A stretch of DNA of 5,037 nucleotides from Flavobacterium sp. Its GTDB lineage: Bacteria > Bacteroidota > Bacteroidia > Flavobacteriales > Flavobacteriaceae. Position numbers and translations under genes: made by a program. Location of the stretch: contig DMHA01000119.1 of the NCBI GenBank assembly GCA_003449615.1, forward strand, positions 1 to 5,037. The letters run 5' to 3'. Shown piece after piece: positions 1 through 5,037 of this stretch (the stretch's first letter is position 1; every line of letters starts with the position of its first letter). Below the pieces are notes generated by a model, which saw only the letters and a list, made by a program, of their open reading frames with translations, searched no databases and had not been told where the DNA came from.

Positions 1-13
1 GTCCCGTAGGGAC
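1..13. repeat. Possible edge of a dispersed Bacteroidota intergenic repeat
   Basis: GTCCC-GTA-GGGAC is a perfect 5-bp-arm palindrome with a 3-nt loop at the extreme left edge, followed by a TGTTGGAG-type stretch at about 20-27. From memory, similar cccgtagggac...tgttgg sequences recur many times between genes in Flavobacteriia genomes, so this may be the tail of such a repeat. The window contains only one copy and the element is cut by the window edge, so this is a recollection-based suggestion. A plain short hairpin is the alternative. Confidence 0.3.
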
Positions 14-136
14 TATATTTGTTGGAGATTTTAGCTTTACTAAAATTTTAATCGGACAACAATGATTTAAAACTAGTAAAAGTAACCAATATTATGTTTG
101 ATATTTCGCTAAAATAGGAATTCAAATATTGAACTT

Positions 137-150
137 TATCCCGTACTATC
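137..150 (-). promoter_or_regulatory. Candidate operator, copy A
   Basis: Read on the minus strand this is GATAGTACGGGATA. It matches the + strand sequence at 323-336 at 11 of 14 positions and the three differences are all transitions, giving a shared pattern GAYAGTACRGGAYA. Within it, TATCC occurs twice on the + strand exactly 10 bp apart (137-141, 147-151), about one helical turn. Two near-identical sites in opposite orientation in a control region suggest binding by one transcription factor. The family of that factor cannot be told from the sequence. Confidence 0.4.
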
Positions 151-245
151 CTGTTTATTTAGTTTTACTTTCTTTCAGAATGAAATAGACTTTTAATGTA
201 TTTGTTTCAGTAATTCTTAGAAATGATTTTAAAACAAAAAAACAT

Positions 246-259
246 TTTATTATAGGACA
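246..259 (+). promoter_or_regulatory. Weak third copy of the operator-like motif (B)
   Basis: This stretch matches the GAYAGTACRGGAYA pattern at 10 of 14 positions. The right half (TATAGGACA, with AGGACA exact) is well kept and the left half is poor. It lies between copies A and C and could be a half-site, or chance in AT-rich DNA. Confidence 0.2.
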
Positions 260-282
260 AGACAGAATTTAGAATTAAAAAA

Positions 283-314
283 AGTAAAATAAAAAATTAA
301 GATTTTATTTTACT
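283..314. promoter_or_regulatory. 12-bp perfect inverted repeat, hairpin candidate
   Basis: AGTAAAATAAAA (283-294) and TTTTATTTTACT (303-314) are exact reverse complements separated by 8 nt. Three more pairs follow beyond one mismatch. The stem contains only one G-C pair, so the RNA hairpin would be modest. Read on the minus strand the stem is followed by six Ts (complement of 277-282), which looks like an intrinsic terminator for leftward transcription, but no minus-strand gene lies to the right. It may instead be a leader hairpin or a protein site. Confidence 0.35.
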
Positions 315-322
315 GTTTACGT

Positions 323-336
323 GACAGTACAGGACA
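323..336 (+). promoter_or_regulatory. Candidate operator, copy C
   Basis: GACAGTACAGGACA is the + strand partner of copy A (11 of 14 identical, remaining three transitions). GACA occurs twice, 10 bp apart (323-326, 333-336). The left part also forms a 6-bp inverted repeat, TACTGT (311-316) with ACAGTA (324-329) around a 7-nt spacer. If the TATTTTTG box at 357-364 is a real -7 element, this site covers the -33 position, where a bound repressor would block initiation. Confidence 0.4.
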
Positions 337-356
337 CAAAGCCTTACAAATTTATA

Positions 357-364
357 TATTTTTG
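357..364 (+). promoter_or_regulatory. Candidate -7 promoter box (TAnnTTTG type)
   Basis: TATTTTTG fits the Bacteroidota sigma-ABfr -7 consensus TAnnTTTG exactly. No TTTG is present at the expected -33 distance; that position is occupied by the operator-like copy C. Use of this promoter would leave a leader RNA of roughly 280 nt before kduI. In DNA this AT-rich a match of this kind is weak evidence, and another promoter nearer the gene is possible. Confidence 0.25.
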
Positions 365-652
365 AATCTATATGTATCTTGATAATTAATTATTGGAATT
401 GGGTTTTAATTTTTTTAAATTTTGTTGAGTATCGTTTTTTAATAAAATATCATTAAATTCTTAAATTTATTGAGCAAATAATGACAATGTAAAACAAAAG
501 CAAGGTTTAAAAAAAAGACAATTACCATTTTCTAAAATTGAGATTATAATCTAATTTTTTTTTAAAAAATACAAATCAATCATTCGCAATCATTTTTCCA
601 ATCAAAAAAGGATTAATTGAAGGTATATTAAAACTAAAAATAAATAAAACTC

Positions 653-1498
653 ATGAAATCTATTAATTATGAAACCCGTTACGCATCAAGTCCAGATGCT
701 GTAAAACAATACGATACTACACAATTACGAAAAGAATTTTTGATTGAAAATTTATTCGAAGTTGGTCAATTGAATTTAGTCTATTCGCATTATGATCGGT
801 TCATAACTGGCGGTGTTATTCCAACTTCTAAGGCTATAGCACTAGAAACTATAGACCCTTTAAAAGCAACTTACTTTTTAGAAAGAAGAGAGCTTGGCAT
901 TATAAATATTGGAGAAACAGGAAGCGTAACAGTAGATGGCACAGAGTATGTTTTAAATCACCGAGAAGCATTATACATAGGTCAAGGGAATAAAAATGTT
1001 GTGTTTTCAAGTCAATCGGCAAGTAGTCCAGCTAAATTTTATTTAAACTCTACGCCAGCACACAAAGCCTATCCCATTAAAAAAATAGGAATTACCGATG
1101 TTGAAGTTATAGAATTAGGTGCGCCCGAAACAGCCAATGCCCGAACTTTACGGAAATATATAGTAAATAGTGTGGTCGATGTGTGTCAATTGCAAATGGG
1201 GATGACAACCATAAAACCAGGAAGTAGCTGGAACACGATGCCTGCCCACGTGCACGACCGTAGAATGGAAGTATATTTTTATTTTGAAGTTCCTCAGGGG
1301 CAAGCGGTTTGTCATTTTATGGGACAACCTCAAGAAACCAGACACATTTGGATGCAAAACAATCAAGCAGTTATATCTCCACCATGGTCTATTCATTGTG
1401 GTTCTGGAACCAGTAACTACTCCTTTATATGGGGAATGGCAGGTGAAAATTTAGATTATGGAGATATGGATGTTTGCAAAATAAATGAATTAAAATAA
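653..1498 (+). CDS. kduI: 5-dehydro-4-deoxy-D-glucuronate isomerase (KduI)
   Basis: Cytoplasmic isomerase that turns 5-keto-4-deoxyuronate, formed from the unsaturated uronate released by pectate lyases, into 3-deoxy-D-glycero-2,5-hexodiulosonate (EC 5.3.1.17). The 281-residue protein is close to the 278 residues of E. coli KduI and is full length. It is a two-cupin-domain protein. The zinc ligands are recognisable in the second half: H199 and H201 in PAHVHDRRMEVYFYF, E206 in the same motif, and H248 in SPPWSIHCGSG, with the same spacing as the E. coli ligands (His196, His198, Glu203, His245). The N-terminal MKSINYETRYASSPDAVKQYDT is also typical. The ATG is preceded by an A-rich stretch without a Shine-Dalgarno sequence, as usual in Bacteroidota. 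kduD follows after 22 nt, so the two are surely co-transcribed and perform consecutive steps. Confidence 0.97.
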   Translation: MKSINYETRYASSPDAVKQYDTTQLRKEFLIENLFEVGQLNLVYSHYDRFITGGVIPTSKAIALETIDPLKATYFLERRELGIINIGETGSVTVDGTEYVLNHREALYIGQGNKNVVFSSQSASSPAKFYLNSTPAHKAYPIKKIGITDVEVIELGAPETANARTLRKYIVNSVVDVCQLQMGMTTIKPGSSWNTMPAHVHDRRMEVYFYFEVPQGQAVCHFMGQPQETRHIWMQNNQAVISPPWSIHCGSGTSNYSFIWGMAGENLDYGDMDVCKINELK

Positions 1499-1520
1499 TA
1501 ACAGATAAAACAAAAAAATT

Positions 1521-2312
1521 ATGTCAATTAACCTATTTGATTTAACGGGAAAAACAGCACTTATAACAGGAGGAGTTCATGGTCTAGGAATGGCAATGGC
1601 CAAAGGACTTGGAAATGCAGGTGCAAAAATTGTAGTAAATGATATTTCACAACAGGCACTCGACAACGCAGTTGCAGAATACAAATCGGTTGGGATTGAA
1701 GCCTACGGATATGTATTCAATGTATGCGATGAGAAAGCGGTAATAGCCAGTATCAAACAGATAGAAGCCGAAGTTGGCCCTATCGACATTTTAATTAACA
1801 ATGCTGGAATCATCAAGAGAACCCCTATTGTTGATATGACCGTTGAGGATTTTACCGCAGTGATAACAGTAGATTTAATTAGCCCATTTATTGTTTCTAA
1901 AAATATTGCCAAAGGGATGATTCAACGTGGCGGCGGAAAAATCATTAATATTTGTTCGATGATGAGCGAGCTAGGAAGAGATTCTGTAAGTGCTTATGCG
2001 GCTGCAAAAGGAGGATTGAAAATGTTAACTAAAAATATGGCTACTGAATGGGCTAAGTTTAATATTCAAACTAACGGAATCGGTCCTGGTTATTTTGCAA
2101 CAAGTCAAACCGCTCCAATCAGAGTTGACGGTCATCCATTCAATGATTTTATCATCAGTAGAACGCCAGCTGCTCGTTGGGGAGATCCTGAGGATTTGCA
2201 AGGTGCTGCCATCTTTTTATCATCAAAAGCTAGTGATTTTGTAAATGGTCACATTCTGTATGTTGACGGAGGAATCTTGGCTACAATAGGAAAACCATCT
2301 AATGAAGACTAG
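1521..2312 (+). CDS. kduD: 2-dehydro-3-deoxy-D-gluconate 5-dehydrogenase (KduD), classical SDR
   Basis: Cytoplasmic short-chain dehydrogenase of 263 residues that reduces the KduI product to 2-keto-3-deoxygluconate (EC 1.1.1.127). Visible motifs are the TGGVHGLG nucleotide loop (residues 16-23), D41 at the end of the second strand, which favours NAD(H), NNAG (93-96), and the catalytic S146, Y159 and K163 (YAAAK). At the place where many SDRs have a catalytic Asn, this protein has D118 (VDLISPF), which I recall as normal for the Bacteroidota proteins often labelled gluconate 5-dehydrogenase. The C-terminus VNGHILYVDGGILATIGKP is characteristic of that group. Gluconate 5-dehydrogenase is the alternative label, but position 22 nt after kduI argues for KduD. 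A decayed copy of residues 220-259 lies at 3811-3930. Confidence 0.92.
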   Translation: MSINLFDLTGKTALITGGVHGLGMAMAKGLGNAGAKIVVNDISQQALDNAVAEYKSVGIEAYGYVFNVCDEKAVIASIKQIEAEVGPIDILINNAGIIKRTPIVDMTVEDFTAVITVDLISPFIVSKNIAKGMIQRGGGKIINICSMMSELGRDSVSAYAAAKGGLKMLTKNMATEWAKFNIQTNGIGPGYFATSQTAPIRVDGHPFNDFIISRTPAARWGDPEDLQGAAIFLSSKASDFVNGHILYVDGGILATIGKPSNED

Positions 2313-2375
2313 TTCCTAATTAGAATAAAATAAAAATTGAATCAAATAAATAATTATTATCCAATAAATAAAACA

Positions 2376-3797
2376 ATGAAAAAAGCTAAAATAAAATTAC
2401 TTCTTCTATGTTTGATTTTTTCAATTTTTCCGGCAAATGCCCAAATAAAAATTGCCTCAGTATTAGGTAATAATATGGTTTTACAGCGTAATTCAGAGGT
2501 CAAAATTTGGGGGAAGGCTGATCCTAATAAAAGTTTAAAGATTACCACTAGTTGGAATAAAGCAAGCGTTACTGCTGTTTCCAATGAAAACGGTGATTGG
2601 GTTGCTAAAGTAAAAACTACAGAGGCTGGTGGTCCTTATACCGTAAGTATTGAAAGTGGAAAAGAAAAAATAAAACTTGAAAATATTCTTTTAGGGGAAG
2701 TTTGGCTTTGTAGCGGACAATCGAATATGGAAATGCCAGTGATTGGATTTCCTTATCAACCAATAATTGGTTCGGCTGAAACATTGCTCCAAGCCGACAA
2801 TCAAAATCTCAGATTATTTACTGTACAAAAGACTCCTATGTCAACTCCACAGGATAACTGTATAGGAAAATGGGAAGTATCCAATGCTGAAACTGTTAGT
2901 AAATTCAGTGCAGTGGGTTATTATTATGCTCGCTTATTGCAGCAAAAATTAAATGTTCCTGTTGGAATAATTTGCTCAAGTGTAGGTGGTACTCCAATAC
3001 AAGCTTGGATGAGCAGCAAAGCATTAGATACTTTTCCAGAATCGTTTAAAAAATCAAGTCCAGAAGCCAGAGATCAAAACCGTCCTTCCTATTTATATAA
3101 CGGAATGATAAATCCATTAGTAAATTATGCCATTAAAGGAATTATTTGGTATCAAGGAGAAGCAAACAGGGCAAATTATAAGGATTATACTGATTTACAA
3201 AAAGCTATGGTCAACAGTTGGAGAGCCGATTTTGGAGTGGGAGAGTTTCCATTTTATTATGTTCAAATTGCACCTTATGCTTACGGTGATAGCGAATCAC
3301 CACTAAGTGCATTTATGCAAGTTGAACAACTCAAAGCGATGGCATTGATACCCAATTCAGGTATGGTTTGCACCCTCGATTTAGGTAGTGAATATTGGAT
3401 ACACCCAGCCGATAAGGAAACTGTTGGCAAAAGGCTTGCCGTATGGTCATTGTCTGAAACCTATGGCTTTAAAGGTCTTTCGTATAAATCACCCACTTTT
3501 AAAAGCTTTGAAGTTAAAGATAGTATTGTAACTATTTCATTCAATAATGCTGAGTTAGGTATAACTGATTTTGATAAAAGTGTTGATTGTTTTGAATTGG
3601 CAGGAGAAGATAAAATATTTTATCCGGCAAAAATGATCAAAATGAATAATGAATTCAGAAAAATTCAGGTTATTTCTGATAAAGTAAAAGCTCCTGTAGC
3701 CATACGTTATGCGTTCAAAAATTTTCCAAGGACTCAAGGATATTTATTTAGTACTACAGGATTGCCTGTACCTTCATTTCGAACAGATGATTATTAG
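2376..3797 (+). CDS. Secreted SGNH carbohydrate esterase, sialate O-acetylesterase-like
   Basis: Predicted extracytoplasmic acetylesterase of 473 residues; in this locus the likely substrate is O-acetylated pectin or rhamnogalacturonan fragments rather than sialic acid. I chose ATG 2376 because it gives a compact signal peptide (basic MKKAKIK, hydrophobic core, cleavage after ANA at residue 22). A TTG 13 codons upstream (2337) is possible but would add a polar extension before the signal. A beta-sandwich-like region (about 23-105) precedes the hydrolase domain. Catalytic blocks are WLCSGQSNMEM with nucleophile S116, SSVGGTPIQAW (G204/G205), IIWYQGEAN (258-264, oxyanion region), and WIHPADKETVGKRLA with H343. 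The residue two before this His is W341, where I recall Asp as common in relatives. The C-terminal SFRTDDY is a usual family ending. No lipobox is evident. It begins 63 nt after kduD and is probably in the same operon. Confidence 0.88.
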   Translation: MKKAKIKLLLLCLIFSIFPANAQIKIASVLGNNMVLQRNSEVKIWGKADPNKSLKITTSWNKASVTAVSNENGDWVAKVKTTEAGGPYTVSIESGKEKIKLENILLGEVWLCSGQSNMEMPVIGFPYQPIIGSAETLLQADNQNLRLFTVQKTPMSTPQDNCIGKWEVSNAETVSKFSAVGYYYARLLQQKLNVPVGIICSSVGGTPIQAWMSSKALDTFPESFKKSSPEARDQNRPSYLYNGMINPLVNYAIKGIIWYQGEANRANYKDYTDLQKAMVNSWRADFGVGEFPFYYVQIAPYAYGDSESPLSAFMQVEQLKAMALIPNSGMVCTLDLGSEYWIHPADKETVGKRLAVWSLSETYGFKGLSYKSPTFKSFEVKDSIVTISFNNAELGITDFDKSVDCFELAGEDKIFYPAKMIKMNNEFRKIQVISDKVKAPVAIRYAFKNFPRTQGYLFSTTGLPVPSFRTDDY

Positions 3798-3946
3798 GTA
3801 ATGGAGTTGATGGTAGGATTCTGAAGATTTACAAGAAGCAGACCTATTATTAAACTGTAAAGAAAGTGATATTGTTAACAAATATATTGTTTAGGTATGT
3901 GAGAAATACTCACTACAATAGGAAAACCATAAAAAAAAGAAATAAA
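3798..3946. other. Gap between esterase and DUF4861 genes
   Basis: This 149-nt interval is mostly filled by the kduD relic (3811-3930), then an A-rich run (eight As at 3931-3938) that serves as the usual Shine-Dalgarno-free start context before TTG 3947. I see no convincing TAnnTTTG promoter box and no strong terminator hairpin, so the DUF4861 gene is probably read through from the kduI operon. Confidence 0.6.
3811..3930 (+). pseudogene. Decayed second copy of the kduD 3' end
   Basis: This 120-nt stretch aligns along its whole length with kduD 2178-2298 (codons 220-259). By hand count about 80 of 121 aligned positions are identical, and the last 18 nt (3913-3930 against 2281-2298) are exact. 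The reading W.DSEDLQEADLLLNCKESDIVNKYIV tracks KduD WGDPEDLQGAAIFLSSKASDFVNGHIL. It is broken by TAG at 3814 (the Gly221 codon), TAG at 3892 (Tyr247) and a 1-nt deletion near 3902. With the frame restored it ends ILTTIGKP against ILATIGKP. Several differences are synonymous (E224, L226, A229, V241, N242, V248, I252), which suggests that the copy diverged as a working gene before it decayed. Bases 3798-3810 may also belong to it but cannot be aligned safely. It has no start, no intact frame and presumably no product. Confidence 0.85.
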
Positions 3947-5037
3947 TTGAAAAATAAATTATCATTTACGCTACTATCAATCTTTTGCCTAACATTAAGT
4001 TGGGCACAAGTTAAACCAACTCATACTGTAACGGTTAAGAATACTCTTGATATAAACCGATCATTTGAAACCGTTGAAATAAATAAAGCCAATTTAACTT
4101 TAAATGCAGGTGAAGATTTTTCTAAGCTAATGGTGCAGGATAAGAAAACTAAAGCCATTCTGGTTTCTCAGTTTGTAGATACAAATCAAGATGGCGAAGT
4201 TGATCAATTACTATTTCAACCTGAAATAAGTGCCAAATCAAAAAAGCAGTTTCAATTGGTTGTTGGTGACAACACTAAAAAACCTGAATCCATAGACTAT
4301 TGCTATTCGAGATTTGTTCCAGAAAGAACAGATGATTATGCTTGGGAGAATAATAAGGTCGGCTTTAGAACCTTCGGACCAACTGCTCAAAAAATGATTG
4401 AAGAATCTATGAAAGGAGGGACATTATCAAGTGGCATAGATGCCTGGTCAAAAAGAGTAGATTATCCAATAATTAATAAATGGTATGGTAAAGCAACCAA
4501 AGAGGTAGGAGCCTATCATAAAGATTCTGGAGAAGGACTTGATAATTTTCATGTTGGCGTTAGTAGAGGAATTGGCGGTATTGCGGTTAAAAGGGATGGA
4601 AATTATTATGTGTCTAGAAATTTTACCCATTGGAAAACAATCACCACTGGCCCTATCAGAACCAGTTTTATTTTAGAATATGCAAATTGGGATGCCAATG
4701 GACAAATCATTTCAGAAAAGAAATACATTTCATTAGATTATGGAAGCAACTTATCTAAATTCGAAATAGAAATTTCAGGCACAAATATCGTAAATGCTGG
4801 GATTACGTTGCACGAAAAAAAAGGGGTAAGTTCCAAAAATACAGAGTCAGGTTGGATTTCTTATTGGGAACCACTTGATGATTCAGAATTAGGAACGGGT
4901 CTTTTTGTTCCTAATAAAAACTTGACTTCCGTAGATTTGTATGAAACAGATTTAAAAGATGAAAGTAATTATTATGCCGAAATTCAAGTAAAAAATAAGA
5001 AAGCTATTTATTATGCTGGTTTTGGATGGAAAAAATC
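3947..5037 (+). CDS. Secreted DUF4861-family protein, partial at 3' end, TTG start
   Basis: An open frame of 363 codons plus 2 nt runs to the window edge. It starts best at TTG 3947, which gives MKNKLSFTLLSIFCLTLSWA followed by QVKPTHTV, a clean signal peptide cleaved after A20. No in-frame ATG lies at a useful place; GTG 3899 would add 16 mostly polar and basic residues and would overlap the kduD relic. I recognise the family from GFRTFGP (139-145), SGIDAWSKRVDYPII (162-176), YHKDSGEGLDNFHVG (190-204), SRGIGG (206-211) and GPIRTSF (235-241). DUF4861 proteins are common in Bacteroidota loci for pectin and other uronic-acid polysaccharides, but I know of no securely established activity for this one. 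Conserved His, Asp, Glu and Arg in these blocks would suit an enzyme or sugar binder. Export and neighbours point to a periplasmic or surface role on unsaturated or acetylated uronic oligosaccharides. Confidence 0.85.
   Translation, partial: MKNKLSFTLLSIFCLTLSWAQVKPTHTVTVKNTLDINRSFETVEINKANLTLNAGEDFSKLMVQDKKTKAILVSQFVDTNQDGEVDQLLFQPEISAKSKKQFQLVVGDNTKKPESIDYCYSRFVPERTDDYAWENNKVGFRTFGPTAQKMIEESMKGGTLSSGIDAWSKRVDYPIINKWYGKATKEVGAYHKDSGEGLDNFHVGVSRGIGGIAVKRDGNYYVSRNFTHWKTITTGPIRTSFILEYANWDANGQIISEKKYISLDYGSNLSKFEIEISGTNIVNAGITLHEKKGVSSKNTESGWISYWEPLDDSELGTGLFVPNKNLTSVDLYETDLKDESNYYAEIQVKNKKAIYYAGFGWKK

Larger units (their letters stand above)
1..652. other. AT-rich non-coding leader upstream of kduI
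   Basis: No convincing gene is seen on either strand in these 652 bases. All frames are broken by frequent stops and the base composition is far more AT-rich than the genes that follow. The stretch holds the elements listed separately: a short GTCCC/GGGAC palindrome at the left edge, three related motifs (137-150, 246-259, 323-336), a 12-bp inverted repeat (283-294 / 303-314) and a -7-like box (357-364). A perfect 12-bp palindrome of A/T-rich sequence lies at 541-552, but in DNA this AT-rich it may be chance. It most likely carries the promoter and control region of the kduI operon. Nothing identifies the gene to the left. Confidence 0.75.

Noticed and set aside
3..65. Short open stretch from the left edge ending at TGA 63-65 (PVGTIFVGDF...)
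   Set aside because: About 20 codons, starting in a palindrome that looks like a dispersed repeat, with no recognisable protein family. Not supportable as the end of a gene.
541..552. Perfect 12-bp palindrome AGATTATAATCT upstream of kduI
   Set aside because: All but two of its base pairs are A/T, and a 6-bp-arm palindrome is expected once or more by chance in 650 bases of such AT-rich DNA. Noted, but not called as an operator.
552..563. TAATTTTT and long T-run as a promoter close to kduI
   Set aside because: It misses the final G of TAnnTTTG and T-runs abound here; the -33 partner is only TTTT. Too weak to list.
1148..1396. Minus-strand open frame within kduI, and similar minus-strand frames inside kduD, the esterase and the DUF4861 gene
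   Set aside because: They are antisense to well-supported genes, show no family features and have unlikely composition; they are shadows of the true frames.
2337..2375. TTG 2337 as the esterase start
   Set aside because: It would place 13 polar residues (MNQINNYYPINKT) before a canonical signal peptide that begins at ATG 2376 in a normal A-rich start context.
3755..3770. TACAGG-ATTG-CCTGTA hairpin near the esterase end, terminator-like
   Set aside because: It lies inside conserved coding sequence (TTGLPVP), has no T-run after it, and the stem is only 6 bp.
3781..4339. A 14-nt exact match between the esterase end (3781-3794) and the DUF4861 gene (4326-4339), both encoding RTDDY or similar
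   Set aside because: Both are in natural family contexts: SFRTDDY is a usual esterase C-terminus and ERTDDYAWEN fits the DUF4861 family. The match does not extend on either side, so it is coincidence rather than duplication.

Overview
The window reads as part of a pectin / polygalacturonate utilisation locus from an AT-rich member of the Bacteroidota, most likely a Flavobacterium-like organism. The reasons are the A-rich, Shine-Dalgarno-free stretches before every start codon, the very AT-rich intergenic DNA, the Bacteroidota-type form of KduD, and a DUF4861 gene beside kduI-kduD. All four genes lie on the + strand. Three are complete and the last runs off the right edge.

Layout: 1-652 is a non-coding, strongly AT-rich leader. 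It holds what may be the end of a dispersed repeat (1-13), two well-matched 14-bp motifs in opposite orientation (137-150 and 323-336) with a weaker third copy (246-259), a 12-bp perfect inverted repeat (283-314), and a TAnnTTTG-type -7 candidate (357-364). Next come kduI (653-1498), kduD (1521-2312), a secreted SGNH / sialate-O-acetylesterase-type carbohydrate esterase (2376-3797), a decayed second copy of the kduD 3' end (about 3811-3930), and a secreted DUF4861 protein that appears to start at TTG 3947 and is cut off at 5037.

How the genes work together: the esterase and the DUF4861 protein carry signal peptides and probably act on pectic oligosaccharides outside the cytoplasm, with the esterase removing O-acetyl groups. 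Unsaturated uronates released by lyases are converted in the cytoplasm by KduI and then KduD to 2-keto-3-deoxygluconate, which enters the KDG pathway. No lyase, SusC/SusD pair, kdgK, kdgA or regulator lies inside the window.

The most informative observation is the kduD relic between the esterase and DUF4861 genes. It carries two in-frame stops and a 1-nt deletion, yet still spells the distinctive KduD C-terminus. Many of its differences from kduD are synonymous, so it looks like a remnant of a diverged kduD allele rather than a fresh duplicate. It suggests an older kduD-DUF4861 adjacency that was interrupted when the present kduD 3' end plus esterase was recombined in. I see no wholly new system here. 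The relic, the leader motifs and the uncharacterised DUF4861 protein are the points worth following.
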